The position numbers and the translations under genes were made by a program. A stretch of 64,000 bases of DNA from Gramella jeungdoensis. GTDB lineage: Bacteria; Bacteroidota; Bacteroidia; Flavobacteriales; Flavobacteriaceae. This document shows, piece by piece, positions 7,959-16,820 of the stretch. A model generated the notes under the pieces. That model did no database searches and had not been told where the DNA came from. It saw only the letters and a program-made list of their open reading frames with translations. Numbering within the stretch: the stretch's first letter is position 1; each line of letters starts with the position of its first letter. The DNA lies in assembly GCF_023805255.1 (NCBI RefSeq), contig NZ_JAMSCK010000003.1, positions 62,001 to 126,000 of the forward strand. The letters are read 5' to 3'.

Positions 7959-8051
7959 TTATTTCTTCCGCATATGCCTGAATACAATAAACAAAACTAT
8001 AAGGGCAACTACGAGGATCGTTATAAGGCCTATCAATTCTAAATTTTCCAT
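7959..8051 (-). CDS. Putative 30-residue single-helix membrane peptide
   Basis: ATG at 8051 opens a 30-codon frame: MENLELIGLITILV, a continuous hydrophobic helix, then a basic end FRHMRKK and a TAA stop. The layout (acidic N-terminus, about 20-residue helix, positive C-terminus) is that of a small inner-membrane protein. A terminator stem lies just beyond its stop at 7913-7937. No homology was testable, and chance frames of this size occur, so confidence is moderate. Function unknown. Confidence 0.45.
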   Translation of the reverse strand: MENLELIGLITILVVALIVLFIVFRHMRKK

Positions 8052-8139
8052 TATTAGGTATTTATCATGAATCTATTCCAAACCAGTGTTTTGGACAATT
8101 CACTATCAATTTATGAAAATAAGCTTTAAAAAATAAAAA

Positions 8140-8169
8140 AAGGGCCGATGCCCTACACTATCGACCCTT
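8140..8169 (-). terminator. Strong orphan minus-strand terminator
   Basis: AAGGGCCGAT (8140-8149) and ATCGACCCTT (8160-8169) pair over 10 positions. The only non-Watson-Crick pair is G-T on the minus strand but C-A on the plus strand, so the hairpin is built for minus-strand RNA. That strand then runs into a long T tract (complement of 8125-8139). No minus-strand gene lies upstream between here and pckA. Confidence 0.65.
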
Positions 8170-8458
8170 CAAATCCTTAACCAAAGAAGGAATCAAATAT
8201 ATTTTTATTTGTGCTTGATAGTTAGCTGTATAGCATGAAATATTAGCTCTATAAAATTATTAATGCTTAAGAAAGTTTTCTTTTCCAGCTTCTTTTAAAT
8301 CGAAAGAGACTAATTGGGTCCATTTTTAGAAATTGGATTATTCAAATCTGAAATAAGAAAATCCACTAAATATTAATAAAATTCAATAAAAAACACTAAA
8401 GACCTATTTTTTAATATATTTTTAGTCATATTGCTGAATTATTAACAAAACTTATCTC
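8170..8458. other. Gene-free leader of pckA; possible small RNA on the minus strand
   Basis: 289 bases without a supported gene, very A/T-rich. On the plus strand it is the promoter and leader region of pckA. On the minus strand, TATATTTG (8194-8201) matches the Bacteroidota -7 element TAnnTTTG, but no -33 partner is seen and it lies only some 25 bases before the terminator at 8140-8169. An RNA starting further upstream is therefore more plausible than one from this element. Confidence 0.4.
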
Positions 8459-10039
8459 ATGAAATCAGATGTTTTATCAGACTCTAAGGTATTATTTCAG
8501 CCTGATCCTGAACAATTAACCGATATAATTATTGATAACAATGAAGGGCAATTGACCGATTCGGGAAGTATTGCCATAAATACGGGGAAGTATACGGGAA
8601 GATCCCCGAAAGACAGGTTTATTGTTAAAGATGAGATCACTGAAGAAAAAGTGGATTGGGGTAGTATAAATCAACCTATTCAATCCGAATATTTTTTCAA
8701 ACTTAGAGAAGACCTGCTGCAATATCTAAAGGGGAAAAAAGTATATAAAAGATATGCATACGCCGGGGCCCTTAAAGACTACCGACTTAACCTTGAAGTA
8801 ATTACCGAATACTCCTGGTCAAATCTATTTGCTTACAACATGTTTTTAAGACCAGATCCATCAGAAATTGAAAACTTCAAAAAGGAATGGACGGTTATTG
8901 ATGCCCCCGGATTTATGGCAAATCCACAAATACACGGAACCAGACAGTCCAATTTCGCAGTTATCAATTTTAAGGAGAAGACGGTTCTTATCGGGGGTAC
9001 GGGTTACACCGGGGAGATCAAAAAAGGAATATTTTCAGCTCTCAATTTCATACTACCGGTACAACACCATGTACTCCCAATGCACTGTTCTGCTAATGTA
9101 GGGCGGGATGGAGATACAGCTATTTTCTTTGGCCTGTCGGGCACTGGAAAGACCACTCTTTCCGCAGATCCCAACCGAAAACTTATTGGGGATGACGAGC
9201 ATGGGTGGACGCCAGATGATAAAATATTCAACTTTGAAGGTGGCTGCTATGCAAAGGTGATCAACCTAAGAAAAGAGTCGGAACCGGATATCTATAACGC
9301 TATCAAAAAGGGAGCGCTTCTTGAAAACGTCATGATTAAGGATGGTGAGGTAGATTATACCGATACCTCCATAACTCAGAATACCAGAGTAAGCTACCCC
9401 ATAGATCATATTAAGAATATCCAGACGCCCTCGGTAGGTAGTAACCCGAAAAACATATTTTTCCTCACTGCTGATGCCTTTGGAGTATTACCTCCTGTTT
9501 CCAAGCTTACTTCCAGCCAGGCGGCCTATCATTTCATTTCAGGATACACATCAAAGATTGCAGGTACCGAAGCCGGAATTACAGAGCCGGCACCTTCATT
9601 TTCAGCCTGCTTTGGAGCACCATTCATGCCTTTACATCCAACGGTTTATGCCGAAATGCTCAGCGAAAAAATAGATAAAAGCGGTGTTAACGTCTGGCTT
9701 ATCAATACAGGCTGGACCGGCGGAGCCTATGGTGTTGGGGAAAGAATAAAACTGAAATACACCAGAGCTATGGTGAATGCCATCCTGGACGGAAAACTGG
9801 ACACCAGGTATTCTTACGAAAAATACCATATACATTCGGTGTTTGGTGTGGCCCAACCCAGAAGCTGTCCCGGAGTTCCTGATAAGGTCTTAAGCCCAAG
9901 AGCAACATGGAACGATGATAAGGCATACTATACCGAAGCTTTCAAACTTTCTAATGCTTTCAGGAAAAATTTCGAAAAATTCGAATCATATGCCAATGAG
10001 GACATAAGAAGAGGTGGACCTCAGAGATTCGATTTTTAA
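8459..10039 (+). CDS. pckA: Phosphoenolpyruvate carboxykinase (ATP)
   Basis: A 526-residue cytoplasmic enzyme converting oxaloacetate and ATP to phosphoenolpyruvate, CO2 and ADP, the entry step of gluconeogenesis. The ATP-binding P-loop GLSGTGKT is at residues 225-232, followed by DDEHGW and FNFEGGCYAK (metal and substrate site). The N-terminal NTGKYTGRSPKDRF and the C-terminal LINTGWTGG are family signatures. Length matches bacterial ATP-type PEPCK. The ATG at 8459 has no strong Shine-Dalgarno. Its neighbour, beyond one divergent regulator, is an operon with a carboxylate transporter, so this enzyme could turn imported C4 acids into sugars. Confidence 0.97.
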   Translation: MKSDVLSDSKVLFQPDPEQLTDIIIDNNEGQLTDSGSIAINTGKYTGRSPKDRFIVKDEITEEKVDWGSINQPIQSEYFFKLREDLLQYLKGKKVYKRYAYAGALKDYRLNLEVITEYSWSNLFAYNMFLRPDPSEIENFKKEWTVIDAPGFMANPQIHGTRQSNFAVINFKEKTVLIGGTGYTGEIKKGIFSALNFILPVQHHVLPMHCSANVGRDGDTAIFFGLSGTGKTTLSADPNRKLIGDDEHGWTPDDKIFNFEGGCYAKVINLRKESEPDIYNAIKKGALLENVMIKDGEVDYTDTSITQNTRVSYPIDHIKNIQTPSVGSNPKNIFFLTADAFGVLPPVSKLTSSQAAYHFISGYTSKIAGTEAGITEPAPSFSACFGAPFMPLHPTVYAEMLSEKIDKSGVNVWLINTGWTGGAYGVGERIKLKYTRAMVNAILDGKLDTRYSYEKYHIHSVFGVAQPRSCPGVPDKVLSPRATWNDDKAYYTEAFKLSNAFRKNFEKFESYANEDIRRGGPQRFDF

Positions 10040-10040
10040 G

Positions 10041-11183
10041 CTATCTGCAAATATTGTTAATGTATTGATCGTCCAGAACAAAGATCTTTTCATAATCAAT
10101 CAAAAACCTTCCGGTGGTGAACTGACATTTAAAACTCAGTTCATCACCTTTATCAATATAATGAAAGTCTGTATTAGGCACCTTTGATGGCTGGCAGCTG
10201 ATTGGCTTAGAGAAATCCTCCAATCGGTTCTTTGCTATCGCGTTTATCTCACTTTTAAGTTCGTCCACCAGTTTTTCCGATTCTATATTTACCATAAGAG
10301 TTTCTTCGGGCAGAAATTCGATATCCCTTCCAATAGCCTTTCCCTTTCTGTTTATCACAGTGCTGTCTATGGAAAATCCATTTCTGAAAAAGGTATGTAC
10401 ATAGGCAATTTTCACAAAATTATCGTCAGTGGCAAAATCTGAATTTTTATAAGATTCTCTGATCCTGGTCCTGTTATCGGCCATCAAAAACGAATCTATG
10501 GGAAGCTCCCTCTTATCATACCATATTTCATGTAGCTGATACTCATAACCTTCAAAATTTTTCCCATCGTCACTACTTTCATCCATGCACCTGGCATACA
10601 TCACGGCATCCTTCGCTACATAGTGAAACCCGTTCCTTTCCCTGAAAAATGGCATCTTGTATTCATTCTTTAAAATCCACTTTCCCTGATATTTATAACA
10701 TGGGTAATTACAGTCAGCCGGAAGTTCCTTAAGTTTTACGTACGGCATGATATATTTATTCTCAAAACTCCATTTTAACATCTCATATCGGGGAGATTCC
10801 TTTGTAATCAGATTTTCACCGGTGTCTCTGGAATATAAGAATAACATATAGGCCAGTAGAATAATAAATGCCAGCCCAAGAATATAAACTACCCAGTTTC
10901 TTTCAGCCCGTACACCAACATTTTCTGGTGATCCATACTCCTTTTGGAGCCTGGCTTCATTTAATAAACGGTTGACATTTCTTAAGGCTCTTTGAAATTC
11001 CCCTTCAGAAGCAGTGTTATTGATGAGCCTGGAAAACTGGGAATCGCTATAGCAAAGGTCCCTGGCGATTCGGGAATTGCTAGTAGATTCAAACTTATTC
11101 TTCCCAGAATCAAACTGACCATACTTAGTCTCAAGCTTTGAAACAAATTCTTTATGATAAGGGGTAGTATTTTCCTGGTTCAT
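10041..11183 (-). CDS. Predicted membrane-anchored regulator with one transmembrane helix
   Basis: A 380-residue protein of unrecognised family. Residues 1-85 are cytoplasmic and helical, with a DNA-binding-like segment around SRIARDLCYSDSQFSRLINN (residues 37-56). A single helix (VVYILGLAFIILLAYMLFLY, about 98-117) is followed by about 260 periplasmic residues containing CNYPCYKYQGKWILK. The form recalls membrane-bound regulators that sense nutrients, but it is not a classical hybrid two-component or anti-sigma protein. It is divergent from susC (171 bases) and its stop is one base from that of pckA. Control of the adjacent SusC operon is inferred from position. Confidence 0.6.
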   Translation of the reverse strand: MNQENTTPYHKEFVSKLETKYGQFDSGKNKFESTSNSRIARDLCYSDSQFSRLINNTASEGEFQRALRNVNRLLNEARLQKEYGSPENVGVRAERNWVVYILGLAFIILLAYMLFLYSRDTGENLITKESPRYEMLKWSFENKYIMPYVKLKELPADCNYPCYKYQGKWILKNEYKMPFFRERNGFHYVAKDAVMYARCMDESSDDGKNFEGYEYQLHEIWYDKRELPIDSFLMADNRTRIRESYKNSDFATDDNFVKIAYVHTFFRNGFSIDSTVINRKGKAIGRDIEFLPEETLMVNIESEKLVDELKSEINAIAKNRLEDFSKPISCQPSKVPNTDFHYIDKGDELSFKCQFTTGRFLIDYEKIFVLDDQYINNICR

Positions 11184-11354
11184 TTTAGGCTTTAATCAAT
11201 AAAATTCGATAAAAATCATTAAAAATTATTAAAGTGACAATTATATGGTTATCATTTTATATAATTGCTAACAAACGTAACAGTTTTTTAAGGTTATAAT
11301 AACAGATCCTAAAGGTACAATTAATTAACCAGTACTTAAAAAAAACCAATTCCA
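11184..11354. promoter_or_regulatory. Divergent promoter region, regulator and susC
   Basis: 171 bases, strongly A/T-rich, hold the start regions of the regulator (minus) and susC (plus). No clean TAnnTTTG element or long dyad stands out, and an exact promoter position cannot be given. Confidence 0.4.
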
Positions 11355-14300
11355 ATGAAATATTTATTTACTAAATCTTTTTTGCTCTTACTCTTTTGCT
11401 TTTCTCAGGTTGCGTTTAGTCAGCAACAGGTTACAGGAACTGTTAAAGATCAATATGGCATGCCACTCGCCGGAGTAACGGTTTTAGAAACCGATACCCA
11501 AAACGGAACAGCGACCGATTTTGATGGCAAATTTACGATATCGATTTCGAATGAAGATGCTTCGCTAACATTTAGCTATCTCGGCTTTAAAAGAAAAGTG
11601 GTTAGCGTTGGGGATGACACTAATATAGATGTTGTTCTGGAAGAAGATGTCGAGTCGCTGGAAAGCGTAGTGATCAACTCTCTTGGCTTCAAAGAAAAAC
11701 GAGATGAGTTAGGTTATGCCAGTTCTACCGTAGAAGGGGAAACCGTTAGCGAATCTGGAGAAGCCACTTTATTAAATGGATTATCGGGTAAATCCTCAGG
11801 AGTACGGATTAGCAGGAATTCAGGTGATCCCGGAGCCGGGGCCTATATTCAAATCAGAGGATTGTCTTCCATAACCAGAAACAGCCAGCCACTTATTGTT
11901 GTAGATGGCGTTCCTATCAGTAATGATGTTCGTGGAAATTCTGATAGAAGTGGGGTTAGTCAGGAATCCAGGCTAAACGATATTAACCCGAACGATATTG
12001 AATCTATTTCGGTATTAAAGGGTGCTTCAGCAGCCGCCTTGTGGGGGACACAGGCCCTTGGTGGTGTTGTGATCATTACCACTAAAGACGGTAGCTATAA
12101 CCAGGGCCTTCAGATAAATTATTCCACTACCTTTTCTTATGATGTGATCAATCAGAAGTATCCATTACAGAATGAATACGGACAGGGCGATAATGGAGTT
12201 TATGATCAGCGCGCGAGGGATTCTTATGGAGACCTCATTGCCGATCGTCCCGGTGGCCAGGATGACTTTGACACTTCAGGAGAATTCTATGAAGACCAGG
12301 ATGGGCGTATCTATTACCCTATCATAAACAAGAATTCACAGCAAACTTATGATGAGTCAAATTTCGACAAGGTATTCGACAATGGTTATTTCTGGGAAAA
12401 TAATATTAGCCTTAGTGGAGGAAGCGCAAAAAGTTCAGTTTTCTTCAGTATAAGTGATCTTGATCAACAGGGTATTATTAAAAATAATTCTGATTACAGA
12501 AGAACTACAACGCGTTTAAACGCGAAACATAAATTTAATGAGGTATTGAGTCTGGACTTTAGTTCAACTTATGCCCGAACAAACTCCAACAGAATTAGAA
12601 AAGGTGCAAGTTCTTCAGGTTTATATCTAGGACTGTTAAGGAACCCGACAGATTTTGATATCTCAGGTTACCGAGGTAACTACTATTCTGGTCCAGAAGC
12701 TTCTCCGGTTTCAGACAGACAAAGATCTTATCGTGAACCCTTGGGAGCCGATGGATCACCGACTTATAACAACCCATTATGGACCATAAATGAACAGGAA
12801 AATGAAGCAAAGGTAGACCGTTTTATCACCAATTTTGAACTTACGGCAGAACCAATGAGTTGGCTGGACCTTATCGCAAGAGTTGGTCTTGACCATTATA
12901 GTGAAGAACGAGATGAATTCTTTACCCCTGGATCTGCTGCTGGTGCCTATCGTTCAGGCCTTATAGATAATTCTATTGCTACCAACACCATTTTCAATAT
13001 GGATTATATCGCCAAATCTCAGTTTAACGTAAGTGATGATTTTGGTGGTATTTTCCTTGCGGGATTCAACTATAATTCAAAATCAAGAAGTGTTGAGGGA
13101 GCGTCCGCAAGAAATTTCATTCAGTTTGTAGATGTAGATAGCGGAATTCGTGATATAGACAATGCATTGCCTGAAAACAGATCGGTTACAAGTACTGAAG
13201 GCCATGAAAGAACCGCAGCGGTCTATTCCTCCCTATCTCTTAATGCCCTTGAAATGTTATATTTCACGGGAACTATCAGGGTAGAATCAGCCTCTACCTT
13301 CGGGAATAATGTAGATAATACTTTCGCTTTTCCATCGGCGTCACTGGCATGGCAGTTCACCAAGCTTCTGGACATCAATGACGATGTACTTTCATTCGGT
13401 AAATTAAGAGCTTCTTATGGTGAGGTTGGGGTGCAACCCTCTCGTTATAATACTTCCAATATATTCGTTTCACCTTCATTTGGCGATAGTCTTGGTGGTG
13501 ACCTCGATTTGACCCTATTCGGAAATGGAGCGTTCATTCCAGCTGCTAGTAGAGGAAATAACGCACTAAGACCTGAAAGAAAAAAAGAAGTTGAATTTGG
13601 AGTAGATCTTAGATTCCTTCAGGATAAACTTCGATTTAGTGCTACTTATTTCGATAATAAAACCGAGGACGTCCTTTTAGATTTTCCTTTACCCAACTCA
13701 ACCGGTTACAGTTCCATTTATGCTAATGGAGCAGAAATTGAGAATAAAGGGCTCGAGTTAGATTTAGGATATCAAATAATCCTGACAGATGATTTCTCAT
13801 GGAGCATTAACTCAAATTTCACCACTGTAGAGAATAAAGTTACCGACCTAGTTGGTATAGAATCATTCGATTTAGGAGGACTGGCAGCAGTTTCTTCCAG
13901 AGCGGTTAAAGGTGAGCCACTAGGTGTACTTTGGGGTTCGAGAGTTTTAAGGGATGAAGAAGGTAATTATGCTTTAGATGAAAATGGATTTCCTATACAA
14001 GATCAGGAAGTTGGTGTGATTGGGGATCCCAATCCAGATTGGCAGGGAGCATTGTCTACTTCTATTAAATACAAAAATTTTAGACTTTCAGCATTGCTGG
14101 AAACCTATCAGGGAGCCGATATTTTCGCTGGAACAAAATCTGTACTTCGTGATCTGGGTAGATGGTACGATACAGCTAACAGAGTTACTGCTGAACGAAA
14201 TTATGTGACTTCAGCAGGTAATGTGATCAATATAGGTGAAACCTTCCGTGGAAATATTCAGGATTTTGGTGGAGGACCTGTAGCACTTACCGAATCATGG

Positions 14301-14603
14301 TATAATGGTGAAGGAGGATTTTTTGGTGGAGGGACTGATGAACTTTATATTGAAGATGGTTCCTGGACAAGGCTTCGTGAATTAAGTCTGGGTTATTTAT
14401 GGGATTCCCAATGGCTAAAAAAAACCACAAAACTTCAATCTATAGAACTTACATTAACCGGAAGAAACCTGTTTTTATGGACAGAGTTTGAAGGTAATGA
14501 TCCAGATACCAACCTTTCCGGGATTAGTGCAGCTCGTGGTATTGACTATTTCAACAACCCGGGAACAAAATCATATCTGGTAAATCTTAACGTAAAATTT
14601 TAA
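11355..14603 (+). CDS. SusC/RagA-type TonB-dependent outer-membrane transporter
   Basis: A 1082-residue outer-membrane importer. A signal peptide ends at VAFSQQQ. A carboxypeptidase-like regulatory domain follows (VTGTVKDQYGMPLAGVTVL, about residues 26-110). The plug domain (about 120-230) includes YIQIRGLSSITR and QPLIVVDGVPI. The rest is a 22-strand barrel ending in the aromatic C-terminus SYLVNLNVKF. Length is normal for SusC. It forms the channel to which the next gene's SusD lipoprotein is the lid. It is first in a six-gene operon with two esterase-like proteins and a carboxylate transporter, so the cargo may be an ester-linked compound rather than a plain glycan. Confidence 0.95.
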   Translation: MKYLFTKSFLLLLFCFSQVAFSQQQVTGTVKDQYGMPLAGVTVLETDTQNGTATDFDGKFTISISNEDASLTFSYLGFKRKVVSVGDDTNIDVVLEEDVESLESVVINSLGFKEKRDELGYASSTVEGETVSESGEATLLNGLSGKSSGVRISRNSGDPGAGAYIQIRGLSSITRNSQPLIVVDGVPISNDVRGNSDRSGVSQESRLNDINPNDIESISVLKGASAAALWGTQALGGVVIITTKDGSYNQGLQINYSTTFSYDVINQKYPLQNEYGQGDNGVYDQRARDSYGDLIADRPGGQDDFDTSGEFYEDQDGRIYYPIINKNSQQTYDESNFDKVFDNGYFWENNISLSGGSAKSSVFFSISDLDQQGIIKNNSDYRRTTTRLNAKHKFNEVLSLDFSSTYARTNSNRIRKGASSSGLYLGLLRNPTDFDISGYRGNYYSGPEASPVSDRQRSYREPLGADGSPTYNNPLWTINEQENEAKVDRFITNFELTAEPMSWLDLIARVGLDHYSEERDEFFTPGSAAGAYRSGLIDNSIATNTIFNMDYIAKSQFNVSDDFGGIFLAGFNYNSKSRSVEGASARNFIQFVDVDSGIRDIDNALPENRSVTSTEGHERTAAVYSSLSLNALEMLYFTGTIRVESASTFGNNVDNTFAFPSASLAWQFTKLLDINDDVLSFGKLRASYGEVGVQPSRYNTSNIFVSPSFGDSLGGDLDLTLFGNGAFIPAASRGNNALRPERKKEVEFGVDLRFLQDKLRFSATYFDNKTEDVLLDFPLPNSTGYSSIYANGAEIENKGLELDLGYQIILTDDFSWSINSNFTTVENKVTDLVGIESFDLGGLAAVSSRAVKGEPLGVLWGSRVLRDEEGNYALDENGFPIQDQEVGVIGDPNPDWQGALSTSIKYKNFRLSALLETYQGADIFAGTKSVLRDLGRWYDTANRVTAERNYVTSAGNVINIGETFRGNIQDFGGGPVALTESWYNGEGGFFGGGTDELYIEDGSWTRLRELSLGYLWDSQWLKKTTKLQSIELTLTGRNLFLWTEFEGNDPDTNLSGISAARGIDYFNNPGTKSYLVNLNVKF

Positions 14604-14616
14604 AACTATCAACAAC

Positions 14617-16035
14617 ATGAAACGAATTATAATTTTAATACTTGTTGTAAGCTTTCAGCTCTCGTGTAGCGACCTGGTAGATGGCATTAATGACGACCCT
14701 AATAATATTACAGAAAGTACATTTGGTAGTATCCTAACAGGTGCTGAAGTTGGAAATCTTCTTGTACAGAGTGGGGAAACAGCAAGAAGGTCTGCCCTTT
14801 TTGCCGGACAATACACAGGATTAGACCGCCAGCACCTGAGTTTATCAGAATACAATGTAACTACCAGTACTTTTAATGCTTTATGGTATGATCTCTATGT
14901 AAATGCATATAGAAATGCAGTTGTTGCTGAAACTGTTGCGATAGATGATAATATTGGTCCTGTAAGCCTTGGAATTACCCAGGTTTTACAGGCATATATT
15001 ATTGGGACTGCAGCTTCACTTTATGGAGATGTTCCTTATGATGAAGCTGGCGATATTGAGAATATGAATCCTGCTTATGAAGATCAGCCTGCCGTATTTC
15101 AGAAAATCCAGGATCGCCTGGACGAGGCTATTGCTAATTTGCAAACCGGAGGTGGACGTCCGGCAGGAGGTTCTGATATTTATTATGATGGTGCCCCAAA
15201 TAAGTGGATCGAATCCGCCTATACTCTAAAAGCAAGATTTTATTTAGTTACAAAACAATACGATTTAGCTTATCAGGCTGCACAAAATGGAATAAGTTCT
15301 ATGGAGAACAGCATGTACGCTCCACACGGTACAGCGGCTGAAAATTCAAATTTAAATTATCAGTTATTTGCTGTCGCAGTTAGACAGGCCGATGTGGTAG
15401 TTTCTGATTTTATGACCAGTTTGGTGCAACCCGGATCGGAAAACCCGATGCCCGAAAATTATCGCGGAAACTCTAAAACCGACGAAACAGCGAGATTTAA
15501 CTATCTCTTCAATATTACCAGCGTAGGAGTTCAGCCGAATATTGAAGATGGTTTTGCAGCGCAAACAGCTCCCGCTCCACTGGTAACTTACCAGGAAAAT
15601 CTTCTGATACTTGCCGAATCAGCATTAAGATCGCAGGGATTTGACGCCGGACTGGATGCGCTCAATAATTTCAGGGCCTTTATGGATGGTGGTGGATATT
15701 TGATGAATATTGACCCGGCTAATCTTAATTATGAAGCTTATACAGCCGCAGATTTCGCTTCAGGAGGCATTGAAAACCCTGACGGACTGAGTCCCGAAGA
15801 TGCCTTATTAAGAGAGATCCTGGAAGAAAGATATGTTACACTTTTCGGACTTATTGAACCATTCAATGACATGCGAAGAACTCTTAATGAAAGTAACGTA
15901 AGGGTTCCGGTAGAGCCTAATACAGGTAACCAGTTGCCTCAGCGTTTTCTAATCCCCCAAACTGAAATAGACAGGAATGAAAACGTCCCAAACCCAATTC
16001 CAGACTTTTTTGAACCTACAGATATCAATTCATGA
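14617..16035 (+). CDS. SusD/RagB-family lipoprotein
   Basis: A 472-residue surface lipoprotein that captures substrate for the SusC barrel. The signal peptide ends in a lipobox with Cys17 (FQLSCSD). The helical TPR-like SusD fold is visible in KARFYLVTKQYDLAYQAAQ. The closing region LREILEERYVTLFGLIEPFNDMRR is the standard SusD C-terminal signature, and the overall pattern fits the SusD-like-2 subgroup. It lies 13 bases after susC and overlaps the next gene by 4 bases (ATGA). Substrate specificity is not readable. Confidence 0.94.
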   Translation: MKRIIILILVVSFQLSCSDLVDGINDDPNNITESTFGSILTGAEVGNLLVQSGETARRSALFAGQYTGLDRQHLSLSEYNVTTSTFNALWYDLYVNAYRNAVVAETVAIDDNIGPVSLGITQVLQAYIIGTAASLYGDVPYDEAGDIENMNPAYEDQPAVFQKIQDRLDEAIANLQTGGGRPAGGSDIYYDGAPNKWIESAYTLKARFYLVTKQYDLAYQAAQNGISSMENSMYAPHGTAAENSNLNYQLFAVAVRQADVVVSDFMTSLVQPGSENPMPENYRGNSKTDETARFNYLFNITSVGVQPNIEDGFAAQTAPAPLVTYQENLLILAESALRSQGFDAGLDALNNFRAFMDGGGYLMNIDPANLNYEAYTAADFASGGIENPDGLSPEDALLREILEERYVTLFGLIEPFNDMRRTLNESNVRVPVEPNTGNQLPQRFLIPQTEIDRNENVPNPIPDFFEPTDINS

Positions 16036-16820
16036 TAATGACAGAAATGAAGAGAAATAATGCCCGACGTTTACTGCGTCTATCTATCATATTACTTTTT
16101 CTTCCGGCTGTATTGTTCAGCCAGGAAAAGCAGGCAGATAAAATTCTGTTTGTTGGAAATAGTTTCACCTATTTCTGGAATATGCCCCAGATGGTCGAAG
16201 CTATGGCGAAAGATCAGGGTGTAAAACTGCAAACCTCGCAATCTACTGTAGGCGGCAGTAACCTTGAACAACACTGGAAGAAAGAAAAGGAAACCAATAG
16301 CCGGAATATGCTAGAAAATGAAAGCTGGGACTATGTGGTGCTTCAGGATCATAGTATGAGTACCATAGATGCACCTGAAAGGTTTACTACTTATGCCACC
16401 AAGCTCATTGAGCTTGTAAAGGAAAAAGATGCCACTCCCCTGCTTTCAATGACCTGGGCTTATGATTCCAATCCGTTAATGCAGGAAACTATTGGCAATT
16501 CCTATATAAAACTTGGAAAAGAGACCGGTGTGAACGTAGTTCCCGTGGGAACCATTTTCATGCAGGCTCAAAAAGCGAGGCCAGACCTGAAGATGTACTT
16601 TGATGATAAACATCCTTCATCTGACGGGTCTTACCTTGTAGCCCTTATTTACTATAAATATCTCACAGGCAAATCTGTTAAAGATATTCCGAACCGATTA
16701 AAAACCACAGATTCTGACGGAGACATGTTGTATTTGAATTTTGTTCTCCCTGAAACCGGAGCTTTTCTAAGGCAACTGGTGGAAGACTTTGACATGGAAT
16801 CATTTAAAGAGACACATTAA
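16032..16820 (+). CDS. Exported SGNH/GDSL hydrolase (esterase)
   Basis: A 262-residue protein with an N-terminal signal (LLRLSIILLFLPAVLFSQE). The nucleophile block is FVGNSFT, where GNS replaces the usual GDS as in several SGNH subfamilies. The later block DDKHPSSDGSYL provides the catalytic Asp and His, and WDYVVLQDHS resembles the oxyanion-hole region. Such enzymes remove acetyl or other acyl groups from sugars or cleave small esters in the periplasm. The start overlaps the susD stop by 4 bases and the stop overlaps the transporter start by 1 base, so the gene is tightly coupled in the operon. The ester substrate is unknown. Confidence 0.85.
   Translation: MIMTEMKRNNARRLLRLSIILLFLPAVLFSQEKQADKILFVGNSFTYFWNMPQMVEAMAKDQGVKLQTSQSTVGGSNLEQHWKKEKETNSRNMLENESWDYVVLQDHSMSTIDAPERFTTYATKLIELVKEKDATPLLSMTWAYDSNPLMQETIGNSYIKLGKETGVNVVPVGTIFMQAQKARPDLKMYFDDKHPSSDGSYLVALIYYKYLTGKSVKDIPNRLKTTDSDGDMLYLNFVLPETGAFLRQLVEDFDMESFKETH

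Noticed and set aside
8194-8201. Near-perfect -7 element TATATTTG on the minus strand
   Set aside because: It lacks a -33 TTG at the right distance and would give a transcript of only about 50 bases; it was not listed as a promoter.
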